Positions 48,613 to 56,686 of a stretch of 64,000 nucleotides of DNA are shown here, piece after piece. Numbering within the stretch: the stretch's first letter is position 1; every line of letters starts with the position of its first letter. Under the pieces are notes generated by a model. It was not told the DNA's origin, made no database searches, and saw only the letters and a program-made list of their open reading frames with translations. This stretch comes from Streptomyces niveus. GTDB lineage: Bacteria > Actinomycetota > Actinomycetes > Streptomycetales > Streptomycetaceae. The position numbers and the translations under genes are program-made. The stretch covers positions 2,542,001-2,606,000 of the forward strand of contig NZ_CP018047.1 of NCBI RefSeq assembly GCF_002009175.1, written 5' to 3'.

Positions 48613-50265
48613 ATGCCCTCCTTCTCCGCCTCCACCCCTACCGCCGGGCGTCGCCGCCCGGCGCTGACCGCCGTCACCGCCGTCGCTGTCGCCACGCTGC
48701 TGGCCGCCGCCGGATGCTCGGGCTCCGACTCGGGCTCCGACAGCGGCGACCAGGGCGGGCAGAACAGCCGGAACGACCAGGACGGCCAGAACAGGGCCGG
48801 CAAGAGCGCCGCACCCAAGGACCTGACGTCCCAGAAACTGGACTGGAAGGCGTGTCCCACCCCGTCGGCGGCCGAGGGCGGCGGCACGGCCCCCTCCCCG
48901 CTGCCCGGCGGCACCAAGTGGGAGTGCGCCACCATGACCGCCCCGCTCGACTACGCGAAGCCCAAGGGCGCCACGATCCCGCTGGCCCTGATCCGGGCGA
49001 AGACCAGCGACCCGGGCAAGCGCATCGGCTCGCTCGTCTTCAACTTCGGCGGGCCCGGCGGCTCCGGAGTGACCGGGCTGCCCTCCTTCGGCAAGGACTA
49101 CGAGAAGCTGCGCACCCGCTACGACCTGGTCAGTTTCGACCCGCGCGGTGTCGGCCGCAGCGAGCCCGTGGAGTGCAAGGACGACAAGCAGCTCGACGCG
49201 TACTACGCCCGGGACATGACGCCGGACGACAGCGCCGAGGAGAAGTCGTACGTGGACGGCCTCAAGTGGTACGCCGGCGGCTGCGAGCAGAAGTCCGGCA
49301 AGGAGCTCCCGTTCGTCGGCACCGTCAACGCCGCACGCGACATGGAGCTGATGCGCCAGGTCCTCGGCGACGACAAGCTGAACTACTTCGGCATCTCGTA
49401 CGGCACCGAACTGGGCGGCGTCTACGCCCACTTGTATCCGAAGTCGGTGGGCCGCACCGTCTTCGACGCCGTCGTGGACCCGACCGAGAGCTCCGAACAG
49501 GGCTCGCTCGGCCAGGCCAAGGGCTTCCAGCTCGCCCTCACCAACTTCGCGAAGGACTGCGTGAGCCGCGGCGACGCGTGCACGCTGCCGGGCAGCACCC
49601 CGCAGGAGATCCAGAACTTCGTCGTCGGGCTGCTCGACCGGCTCGACAAGAAGCCGATCAACGGCTTCGGCGGCCGGCAGCTCACCGAGACGCAGGCCAC
49701 CAACGGCATTGCCCAGGCGCTCTATTCGAAGGAGTACTGGCCGCTGCTCGAACAGGGGCTGGACGAGGCCGACGGCGGCAGCGGCGCGCTTCTGCTCGTC
49801 CTGTCGGACGCGATGAACGGGCGCAACGAGAAGGGCCGGTACAGCAACATCCAGGCGGCCAACGCGGCCGTCAACTGCGTGGACTCCAAGCAGCGCTACA
49901 CACTCGCGCAGACGAAGGCGAAGCTCGCCGAATTCCGCAAGGTGTCGCCCGTCTTCGGCGACTTCCTCGGCTGGGGCCTGCTGGGCTGCTCCGAGTGGCC
50001 GGTGCCGGGCGAGTGGGACAAGCCCGACGTCAGCGCGCCGGGCGCGGCCCCGATCCTGGTCATCGGCAACACCGGCGACCCGGCGACGCCGTACGAGGGC
50101 GCGCGGGCGATGGTGAAGGCACTCGGCAAGGGCGTCGGCGTCGAGCTGACGTACGAGGGCCAGGGGCACGGCGCGTACAACAGCGGCAGTACGTGCGTGC
50201 AGAACGCCGTCAACGGCTATCTGCTGGACGGCAAGGTGCCGAAGAACGGAACGGTCTGCAAGTGA
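48613..50265 (+). CDS. Lipoprotein tripeptidyl/prolyl aminopeptidase-like hydrolase
   Basis: A 550-aa secreted alpha/beta hydrolase of the SlpD/SlpE mycelial peptidase group. The signal peptide ends in a lipobox (TLLAAAGC). The oxyanion loop is FNFGGPGGSGV, the nucleophile is in GISYGTELGG, the Asp in VIGNTGDPATP and the His in EGQGHGAYNSGSTC. Several cysteines in the mature protein can form disulfides, fitting export. ATG 48613 is selected over ATG 48607 because GGGGAG then has 6-nt spacing. The expected role is removal of peptides from protein N-termini at the cell surface. A long terminator hairpin follows. Confidence 0.88.
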   Translation: MPSFSASTPTAGRRRPALTAVTAVAVATLLAAAGCSGSDSGSDSGDQGGQNSRNDQDGQNRAGKSAAPKDLTSQKLDWKACPTPSAAEGGGTAPSPLPGGTKWECATMTAPLDYAKPKGATIPLALIRAKTSDPGKRIGSLVFNFGGPGGSGVTGLPSFGKDYEKLRTRYDLVSFDPRGVGRSEPVECKDDKQLDAYYARDMTPDDSAEEKSYVDGLKWYAGGCEQKSGKELPFVGTVNAARDMELMRQVLGDDKLNYFGISYGTELGGVYAHLYPKSVGRTVFDAVVDPTESSEQGSLGQAKGFQLALTNFAKDCVSRGDACTLPGSTPQEIQNFVVGLLDRLDKKPINGFGGRQLTETQATNGIAQALYSKEYWPLLEQGLDEADGGSGALLLVLSDAMNGRNEKGRYSNIQAANAAVNCVDSKQRYTLAQTKAKLAEFRKVSPVFGDFLGWGLLGCSEWPVPGEWDKPDVSAPGAAPILVIGNTGDPATPYEGARAMVKALGKGVGVELTYEGQGHGAYNSGSTCVQNAVNGYLLDGKVPKNGTVCK

Positions 50266-50295
50266 GTTCGACGGGCCCCGGCTGCCCGTATACGT

Positions 50296-50332
50296 AGGAG
50301 GCCGGTCCACACGTCGTGTGGACCGGCCTCCT
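50296..50332. terminator. Bidirectional terminator hairpin
   Basis: An almost uninterrupted inverted repeat with about 17 base pairs (AGGAGGCCGGTCCACAC and complement) lies between the convergent peptidase and moeZ genes and is followed by TATATAAG on the plus strand. Confidence 0.8.
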
Positions 50333-50348
50333 TATATAAGAGCGTCGC

Positions 50349-51527
50349 TCAGTAGATCGGCTTCTCCGGCTCGATCTGGTTGACCCAGCCGACGACCCCG
50401 CCGCCGACGTGCACGGCGTCCGCGAAGCCCGCCGACTTCAGCACCGCGAGCACCTCCGCACTGCGGACACCCGTCTTGCAGTTCAAGACGATCTTCTTGT
50501 CCTGCGGCAGATCCTGGAGCGCGTTCCCCATCAGGAACTCGTTCTTCGGAATCAGCTTGGCGCCCGGGATGGAGACGATCTCGAACTCGTTCGGCTCCCG
50601 CACATCGATGAGTTCGATGTTCTCGCCGTCGTCGAGCCACTCCTTGAGCTGCTTCGGAGTGATCGTCGAACCGGCCGCCGCCACCTGTGCCTCCTCGGAC
50701 ACGACGCCGCAGAAGGCCTCGTAGTCGATGAGTTCGGTGACGGTCGGGTTCTCGCCGCAGACCGCACAGTCGGGGTCCTTGCGGACCTTGACCTGGCGGT
50801 ACTGCATCTCCAGCGCGTCGTAGATCATCAGACGGCCGAGCAGCGGCTCACCGATGCCCGCGAGGAGCTTGATCGCCTCGTTGACCTGGATGGACCCGAT
50901 CGACGCGCACAGGACGCCGAGAACGCCGCCCTCGGCGCAGCTCGGGACCATGCCGGGCGGCGGCGGCTCCGGGTAGAGGCAGCGGTAGCAGGGACCGTGC
51001 TCGGACCAGAAGACGCTCGCCTGACCGTCGAAACGGTAGATCGAGCCCCATACGTACGGCTTGCCCAGCAGCACACACGCGTCGTTGACCAGATAGCGGG
51101 TGGCGAAGTTGTCCGTGCCGTCCACGATCAGGTCGTACTGGGAGAAGATCTCCATCACGTTCTCGGACTCGAGCCGCTCCTCGTGAAGGACGACCTTCAC
51201 CAGAGGGTTGATGCCGAGGACCGAGTCACGCGCGGAAGCGGCCTTCGAGCGGCCGATGTCCGCCTGGCTGTGGATGATCTGCCGCTGGAGATTCGACTCG
51301 TCGACCTCGTCGAACTCCACGATGCCGAGCGTTCCGACACCGGCCGCGGCCAGATACATCAGCGCGGGCGAGCCGAGCCCGCCGGCGCCCACGACGAGCA
51401 CCTTCGCGTTCTTCAGCCGCTTCTGCCCGTCCATCCCGACGTCCGGGATGATCAGATGACGGGAGTACCTGCGGACCTCGTCGACGGTGAGCTCGGCAGC
51501 GGGCTCGACCAGGGGTGGCAGCGACAC
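50349..51527 (-). CDS. moeZ: Adenylyltransferase/sulfurtransferase MoeZ
   Basis: A 392-aa fusion. Residues ~1-270 are a ThiF/MoeB-type E1-like domain: VVGAGGLGSPALMYLAAAG (ATP loop), DESNLQRQIIH (adenylation Arg), and two CxxC pairs for zinc (CYRC, CAVC). Residues ~285-392 form a rhodanese domain with the active cysteine in IVLNCKTGVRS. MoeZ adenylates and sulfurylates small carrier proteins for molybdopterin, thiamine and secondary metabolite sulfur. GTG 51527 has GAGG 5 nt upstream. A perfect SigR-type promoter lies upstream at 51580-51605. The context matches Rv3206c. Confidence 0.95.
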   Translation of the reverse strand: MSLPPLVEPAAELTVDEVRRYSRHLIIPDVGMDGQKRLKNAKVLVVGAGGLGSPALMYLAAAGVGTLGIVEFDEVDESNLQRQIIHSQADIGRSKAASARDSVLGINPLVKVVLHEERLESENVMEIFSQYDLIVDGTDNFATRYLVNDACVLLGKPYVWGSIYRFDGQASVFWSEHGPCYRCLYPEPPPPGMVPSCAEGGVLGVLCASIGSIQVNEAIKLLAGIGEPLLGRLMIYDALEMQYRQVKVRKDPDCAVCGENPTVTELIDYEAFCGVVSEEAQVAAAGSTITPKQLKEWLDDGENIELIDVREPNEFEIVSIPGAKLIPKNEFLMGNALQDLPQDKKIVLNCKTGVRSAEVLAVLKSAGFADAVHVGGGVVGWVNQIEPEKPIY

Positions 51528-51579
51528 AGGGACCTCAACAGGGGATTGGTCGGTTGGTCAGTACGTTTGTTCTCTCAGT

Positions 51580-51605
51580 AACACTGCCACGCGCCTTCTC
51601 ATTCC
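51580..51605 (-). promoter_or_regulatory. SigR-type promoter for moeZ
   Basis: On the minus strand GGAAT (51605-51601), exactly 18 nt, then GTT (51582-51580), about 55 bp before the moeZ start. The -35 part overlaps the end of the spherulin-4 gene. It places a sulfur-transfer enzyme in the thiol-stress regulon. Confidence 0.75.
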
Positions 51606-52360
51606 GAGACACCTGGTCCGATCTGCGAGACGATTTCGTCCCAGTAGCCGGGCAGGGCCGCGAATGGGCTGTTCTGTCCCGTCCGGTCGTCGTGATCGCT
51701 CCGGTCGGTGAAGAAGATGGTGCCCGCCCCCTGCCAGCGCGCGATCCTCATCGCCTCGTCCAGATGGCTGCGCGGCACCCCGTGCACGAGATGCGCGAAG
51801 CGCTCGGGTGGATGGTCCGCCGTCCACTCGGCCGCCTGTGACCAGCGGTAGTCGGTCCACGGCCCGCGGAAGGTGACCAACTGGTCGGCGATCTCGGCGT
51901 ATCCGGGGTGCGGATGCGTGCCGTGGCCGAGGACCAGATGCCCGCGATGGGCGACCGTGTCGAGCGTCGCCGCCGTGAGCCTGACGTCGGGGAGGTACGA
52001 GGCCTCCGCCGGACACCGGTCGAGGTAGAAGCCGTCGACGCGGTACCAGTCGTGGAAGTCGTGCGCGTCGGAGACGATCTCGCCGAAGCTCCGGGCGCCG
52101 TACGCGAGATCGAGATGCCCGAGCACGCGCACGCCCGCGTTCCTGAGCCGGCCGGCGGCTTCCAGGCAGTGCGGGTCGGGCATGGTGCCGGGCCCGTCCG
52201 CGACGTTGAGCACGGCCCAGTGCAACGGCGTGCCGGGGCGCGTCAGTTCGGCCCACTCGACCGGGGCGAGCAGCGGATGCGCGTAACCGGGGATGCCGAA
52301 GCCCAGCCCGGCGGCCCCGGTGGCCGACAGGCTGCCCCCGACGGTCGTCACATGCGACAT
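51599..52360 (-). CDS. Spherulin-4-like glycoside hydrolase
   Basis: A 253-aa protein of the spherulin-4 family, related to fungal Sph3 (GH135), which cleaves galactosaminogalactan. A (beta/alpha)-barrel pattern is visible: GIPGYAHPL, AVLNVADGPG, VLGHLDLAYGAR, VDGFYLDRCP (residues 108-117), LVLGHGTHPHPGYAEIADQ and GTIFFTDRSD. Asp114 stands where fungal enzymes have a catalytic Asp, but the next residue is Arg rather than Glu, so activity may differ. There is no signal peptide, suggesting a cytoplasmic location. Its ATG lies inside the end of the epimerase gene (13-nt overlap). Last gene of the candidate exopolysaccharide operon. Confidence 0.8.
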   Translation of the reverse strand: MSHVTTVGGSLSATGAAGLGFGIPGYAHPLLAPVEWAELTRPGTPLHWAVLNVADGPGTMPDPHCLEAAGRLRNAGVRVLGHLDLAYGARSFGEIVSDAHDFHDWYRVDGFYLDRCPAEASYLPDVRLTAATLDTVAHRGHLVLGHGTHPHPGYAEIADQLVTFRGPWTDYRWSQAAEWTADHPPERFAHLVHGVPRSHLDEAMRIARWQGAGTIFFTDRSDHDDRTGQNSPFAALPGYWDEIVSQIGPGVSE

Positions 52361-53322
52361 GCCGCCTCCATCCAGATGTCGGCGAGCGACTCCTCCAGGT
52401 TGATACGGGGGCGCCAGCCGAGCCGGTCGCGCGCGGTGCGCACATCGGCCTGCTGCCAGCCGCCGCAGCCGTCGGGGTACGGGAACGGGCCGGCGCCCAG
52501 CTGCTCCGCCGGGTGCTCTCCACGCGGCGGGCCGAGGGTGGCGTGCGCGGGGCGCGGGGGGCCGGTGGGCGTGTCCAGTTCGTGCAGGGCGCCGCCGTAT
52601 CCGGCGACCCTGGCGAGGACGGCGGCGGCGTCCCTGAGCCGGACGGCGCGCCCCGTCCCGATGTTGACGACGCCCTGCGCCGCCGAGAGCGAGGCGGCGT
52701 GCACGGCGCGGGCCACGTCCCGTACGTCGACGAAGTCGCGCTGTACGCCGAGTCCGCCGAGCTTCAGCTCGCCGTCGCCGGACTGCATGGCGCGGCGCAT
52801 GGCCTCGGCGAGCCTGCCGAGCGGGGAGCCCGCGGGCGTGCCGGGGCCGACGGGCGAGAAGACCCGCAGGACGACGGCGTCGAGCCCGGCGCCGAGCACC
52901 AGCTCGCTGGCGGCCAGCTTGCTCACGCCGTACGGGCCGCCGGGCCGCGGCACCGCGTCCTCGGCGGTGGACGAGCCGGGCTGGGACGGCCCGTACTCGG
53001 AGGAGCAGCCGAGCTGGACCAGCCGGGCGCCACAGCCGCTGCGGCGCAGCGCCTCGCAGACGGTGGCGACGGCTACGGTGTTGTGCCGGGTCAGATCGCG
53101 GGCGCCGCCGCGGGTGGCGCCGGCGCAGTTGATGACGACTCCGGGGTGGACGGCGTCCAGGAAGCGGGTGAGGGCTCCGGGACTGCCTCCGGCGAGGTCG
53201 AACCGTACGTCGGCGTCGTCGCCGCGGCCGAGGGCGGTCAGATGGACGGCGGGATCGGCGAGCAGCCGGTCGGCGACGAAGCGCCCGAGGAAACCGTTGG
53301 CACCGAGCAGGAGGACCCTCAT
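52348..53322 (-). CDS. NAD-dependent nucleotide-sugar epimerase/dehydratase
   Basis: A 324-aa extended SDR. The Rossmann motif LLLGANGFLGRFV is at the N-terminus (GxxGxxG), a Ser in LGCSSEYGPSQ and the catalytic YGVSK tetrad near residue 125. Features such as VFSPVGPGTPAGSPLGRLAEAM fit nucleotide-sugar epimerases or reductases; the substrate cannot be told. ATG 53322 overlaps the stop of a 17-codon reading frame as ATGA. It overlaps the spherulin-4 gene by 13 nt, so the two are translated together. Confidence 0.85.
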   Translation of the reverse strand: MRVLLLGANGFLGRFVADRLLADPAVHLTALGRGDDADVRFDLAGGSPGALTRFLDAVHPGVVINCAGATRGGARDLTRHNTVAVATVCEALRRSGCGARLVQLGCSSEYGPSQPGSSTAEDAVPRPGGPYGVSKLAASELVLGAGLDAVVLRVFSPVGPGTPAGSPLGRLAEAMRRAMQSGDGELKLGGLGVQRDFVDVRDVARAVHAASLSAAQGVVNIGTGRAVRLRDAAAVLARVAGYGGALHELDTPTGPPRPAHATLGPPRGEHPAEQLGAGPFPYPDGCGGWQQADVRTARDRLGWRPRINLEESLADIWMEAACRM

Positions 53323-53372
53323 CGCTCGGCCCCTTCGTTCCGACGTGTCGGTGCTGGGGTATGACGGGTCAT
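53319..53372 (-). CDS. 17-residue leader-type small ORF before the epimerase
   Basis: ATG 53372 has AAGGAG 10 nt upstream and opens a 17-codon frame (MTRHTPAPTRRNEGAER) whose TGA overlaps the epimerase ATG. The product is basic and polar. It is probably a translational-coupling or leader peptide rather than a stable protein. Existence rests on the ribosome binding site and the exact overlap only. Confidence 0.4.
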   Translation of the reverse strand: MTRHTPAPTRRNEGAER

Positions 53373-53418
53373 GTTCTGTCGTCTCCTTAGAGGGTGTTTC
53401 CGTGTGCTTCGGGTTGCG

Positions 53419-53440
53419 CCCGCGGCGTCGGCTCCGCGGG
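53419..53440. other. Intercistronic hairpin in the exopolysaccharide cluster
   Basis: CCCGCGG-CGTCGGCT-CCGCGGG (7-bp stem, 8-nt loop) lies in the 180-bp gap between the membrane protein gene and the epimerase gene. It has no T-tract, so it may be an RNA processing or attenuation structure. I see no other element in the gap except the small ORF. Confidence 0.4.
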
Positions 53441-53503
53441 AGGTCTGTGGGGTCCGGGGATGCGGCCCGGAGGGGGTGTGCGCCGGAGGTTCGGTGATCC
53501 CGG

Positions 53504-54646
53504 TCAGGTGTGGGCCGAGGCCCGGGGCAGGGCGACGGTGGCGTGGACCAGCAGGCCGAGCGCGGCGGCGCCGCAGGCGAGGGCCGGTACGGCGCCGGCT
53601 CCGCCCGCGTCGACGAGGGCCCGGACGGGGGCGGAGACGGATTCGAGGCCGGGGACGCGGCCCGCCGTCGCGAGGACGAGGGCCAGCGCCTCGACGGCGC
53701 AGGCGGTGACGAGGCCGGTCGCCGCCGCCCTCGGGAAGCCGTGGACGGTGAGCAGCCGGGCGAGGAACAGCAGACCGCCGAGGGCGACGGTCGCGACGGT
53801 CGCTTCGGGATGGCCTGCGCTCGCGCCCCGGTCGCCGCCGGTGAGGAGTTCGGCGAGGACGGCCAGGGCGGTCAGTGCGAGGAGGTGCAGCGCGAGCAGG
53901 CCGAGCAGCGGTGGCCGGGTCCGGGAGGCGAACTCGGCCAGTCCGCGGCTGCCGGCGAGCCCGCGCCGGGCCTGTACGGAGAGCAGATGGGCACACCAGG
54001 CCGCGGGGGCCACGGCGAACGCCAGGGCGAGGAGCGGCGCGGCGGAGTCGGTGAGGGGCGACGTCCCGTGGGGGCCGCCGCCGGACAGGCGCAGCAGACC
54101 GTCGCCGTACAGCACGTACGCCAGCAGCCAGCACACCCACAGACGGGAGACGCGCGCGGTGTGGCCCTCGACGCGCAGCGGGCCGCGCCGCAGGGCGACG
54201 GTGAGCGCGATGGCGAGGGCGACGGCCCCCGCCACGCCTATCGCGGACCGCGCTTCCCCACCGGCGCCGCCTTCGGTGCAGCGCAGGGCGACGACGGCGA
54301 CGGCGCACACGGCGCCCGGGAGCAGGGTGCGCAGCGCCCACCCGGCGCGCGGATCGCCGAAACGCGCCGGACAGGGAGCGGTGGCGCCGGCCGTGTCGGT
54401 GTCCGCGGCGCGCGGCACGCGCGCGTACAGCTCCTCGGCGAGGGAGAAGACGTCCCGGTGCCGGAAGCGCGCGGCGGCCCGGTCGGTGACGCCGTGCGCC
54501 TCCAGACCGGCGGCGATCTCCAGCGGGTCGACGGCGCGCTCGCACAGTTCGCGATGGCTGTGCATCAGCGTCTTGACGGGGTCGGCCGGTCCCCGTCGCC
54601 GCGCCGGCAGGGCCGTCCCCACGGATGTGGTGCCCGCGTCAGACAT
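53504..54646 (-). CDS. Polytopic membrane protein of the exopolysaccharide cluster
   Basis: A 380-aa protein. Residues ~1-90 are soluble, with HSHRELCERAVDPLEIAAGLE and a FRHRDVFSLAEELYARV segment. About eight hydrophobic helices follow from LRTLLPGAVCAVAVVALRC to the C-terminus. I do not recognise a family, and it does not look like a MOP flippase. GTG/ATG start at 54646 overlaps the glycosyltransferase stop by 8 nt, so it is translated with it. Its position suggests a membrane component for assembly or export of the glycan made by the PelF-like enzyme. Confidence 0.75.
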   Translation of the reverse strand: MSDAGTTSVGTALPARRRGPADPVKTLMHSHRELCERAVDPLEIAAGLEAHGVTDRAAARFRHRDVFSLAEELYARVPRAADTDTAGATAPCPARFGDPRAGWALRTLLPGAVCAVAVVALRCTEGGAGGEARSAIGVAGAVALAIALTVALRRGPLRVEGHTARVSRLWVCWLLAYVLYGDGLLRLSGGGPHGTSPLTDSAAPLLALAFAVAPAAWCAHLLSVQARRGLAGSRGLAEFASRTRPPLLGLLALHLLALTALAVLAELLTGGDRGASAGHPEATVATVALGGLLFLARLLTVHGFPRAAATGLVTACAVEALALVLATAGRVPGLESVSAPVRALVDAGGAGAVPALACGAAALGLLVHATVALPRASAHT

Positions 54647-56477
54647 CGCTCTCCCCCAGGGCCTGTCCGGCGCCCACGCCGACCGACTCCGTAGGGCGGG
54701 ACGTCCGTGTCGAGGCGGAGAGGGGCGTCGGCCCGGCCGCGGGCGGGCGCAGCGGCATCGACACGGGAGGCACCATCGGTACGGGCGCCGGCATCGGTAC
54801 GGTCCTGGCCTGCCCGGCGGTCCAGTGGCCGGGTACGTACGCCTCCGCCGGGTTGGCGAACGGCAGCGGCTCGCCGTGCGCGTCCACGGTCTCGGCCGGG
54901 CGCCGGACCGGGGCGTGCGAGATCAGCTCCAGATAAATGCCCCGGAACGCCGCCAGATTCTGCTCGACGGTGAAGAGTTCGAGCGCGCGGGCCCGCGCTG
55001 CGGCGCCCAGCCGTTCGCGCCGCTCCGGGTCGCGCAACAGCGCGAGACAGGCGTCGGCGAGCGCCCGCGGATTGCGCGGGGGCACCACGAGCCCCGTGCC
55101 TCCGATGACTTCGACGACCGCGCCGACATCGGTGGAGACCGTCGCGCGCCCGCAGAACATCGCTTCGACCAGGCTGACCGGGAAGCCCTCGACGATGCTG
55201 GACAGGACGATCACCGCGCCCGCCGCGTACGCGTCCACGAGTTCCGGCGCGCCGGGCCCGCCGACCTCCTCGAAGGAGACGCAGTTGTCGCCCACGGCGT
55301 GCGCGTCGGCGGCCTCGTCGTGGAACAACTGGGCGGCCAGGGCCCGGCAGTGGGCGAGATACGCCGTCACCTCCGCGCCCTGCGCCACGGCGCCGATGAT
55401 CCTCAGCCGCGCGTCGGGCTCCTCCTTACGGATGTCGGCGAAGGCGTGCAGCAGGGAGATGAGGTCCTTGGCGGGCTCGAACCGGCCGACCCAGACCAGC
55501 GTGTTCGGATCGCCGCCGTCACCGCCCGCGCCGGCCCCGCCGCTCCCGTCGCGTTCGCCGAGCGCCGCGAAGCGCTCCGTCTCCATACCGGGGTAGACGG
55601 TGCGCAGTTTGGCGCGGTCGGCTCCGCAGCGCTCCTGCCAGCGTCTGGCGTGGGTGTTGCCGGGGGTGATGACGGCGGCCTGGTGGTAGACCTCGGCGGC
55701 GAGCCGGCCCTGGAAGGCCGCGAGGAGGGCGCGTACCGGCGCGCGCAGGGGCGCGTCGCCGCCGGGTCCGGCGGCCAGGTAGTGGGCGCGGAGCTGGACG
55801 CCGTACTCGGTGACCAGGAGCGGCACACCGAAGAAGCGTTTGGCCACAAGCCCCGGCAGGGCGGCGGAGCCGCCGGTCGTCGCGTGGCAGAGGTCGACGC
55901 CGCCGAGCCCGTCGTCGTCGTACCAGTCGACGGAGAGGGGGCGCAGGGCGCGTTCCAACTGGTCCGCGAAGACCAGGTAGTCGGGGACCGTGGCGCCGCG
56001 CACACTCCGGCGTGCGCCGGGGGCGTGGCAGGCCGCCTCCAGGATGCGTGCGGCGGCCTCCGAACGCAGGGCCGTGGCGAGCCCGCCGTGTTCGTGCGCC
56101 AGTTCGGCGAGCCCGTACAGCCCCTCGGCGAAGGCGCTCGCGCGGTGCGCGTCGCCGTCGCCCGCGCTCTCCGCGGCTCCCCCGTCCGGGGCGCAGACGG
56201 CGGTGATCAGATCCCCGAAGTGCCCCACGAAGCGCCGTCGTTCACGCCGGCCGTACGCCCTCCCGTCACCCTGCGCGGACCAGAGCGCGGCCGTGCGCAC
56301 CCGCTGTACGGAGGGTGGCAGCTGGATCCAGCCGGTGCCCTCCTGGTGGGCACTGCGGCTGAGCGCGTAGATGTCGAACTCGTGCTGCGCGAGCCCGCGC
56401 ACGAGCCGGTCGCACCACAGCCTGGACTCACCCGTCGCATACGGGTAGCCACCGTCCGTAAGCAGTCCGATCCGCAC
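54639..56477 (-). CDS. PelF-like GT4 glycosyltransferase
   Basis: A 612-aa retaining glycosyltransferase. The N-terminus (RIGLLTDGGYPYATGESRLW) resembles the YPYxxGGVSSW opening of PelF, the cytoplasmic polymerase of Pel exopolysaccharide that uses UDP-GalNAc. The GT-B C-terminal domain has VWVGRFEPAKDLISLLHAF, RIIGAVAQGAE, and the EX7E motif in EGFPVSLVEAMFCGRATVST. About 75 residues at the C-terminus are Pro/Ala-rich. GTG 56477 is preferred (GGGGGT upstream). It is the first gene of a cluster with a membrane protein, an epimerase and a spherulin-4 hydrolase. Other glycan products are possible. Confidence 0.82.
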   Translation of the reverse strand: MRIGLLTDGGYPYATGESRLWCDRLVRGLAQHEFDIYALSRSAHQEGTGWIQLPPSVQRVRTAALWSAQGDGRAYGRRERRRFVGHFGDLITAVCAPDGGAAESAGDGDAHRASAFAEGLYGLAELAHEHGGLATALRSEAAARILEAACHAPGARRSVRGATVPDYLVFADQLERALRPLSVDWYDDDGLGGVDLCHATTGGSAALPGLVAKRFFGVPLLVTEYGVQLRAHYLAAGPGGDAPLRAPVRALLAAFQGRLAAEVYHQAAVITPGNTHARRWQERCGADRAKLRTVYPGMETERFAALGERDGSGGAGAGGDGGDPNTLVWVGRFEPAKDLISLLHAFADIRKEEPDARLRIIGAVAQGAEVTAYLAHCRALAAQLFHDEAADAHAVGDNCVSFEEVGGPGAPELVDAYAAGAVIVLSSIVEGFPVSLVEAMFCGRATVSTDVGAVVEVIGGTGLVVPPRNPRALADACLALLRDPERRERLGAAARARALELFTVEQNLAAFRGIYLELISHAPVRRPAETVDAHGEPLPFANPAEAYVPGHWTAGQARTVPMPAPVPMVPPVSMPLRPPAAGPTPLSASTRTSRPTESVGVGAGQALGESDV

Positions 56478-56686
56478 GAGCACACCCCCGATCACCCTTG
56501 TGGGAAGCCGCCGTTGGATCGACGACTCGCAGCGGGACGACCGTAAGCGGACATGACGGTGGAACGGCGGACGGTCGTCCGTCACGCCACCAGAAGGGGT
56601 GAATGCACGTAACTTTCCCACCGCGGTAGCGTTCTGTCGCGGTAAGGGATCATTCGGTCACGTTGCGTCAAGCTGCGGCCGACGCC

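Noticed and set aside
53319..54545. 408-codon minus-strand reading frame
   Set aside because: It overlaps the membrane protein gene in another frame and is Arg/Pro-rich. Only its last 17 codons coincide with a plausible small ORF.
53394..56546. 1050-codon plus-strand reading frame
   Set aside because: It is antisense to the membrane protein and PelF-like genes and has Arg/Ala-rich low-complexity content without any family motif.
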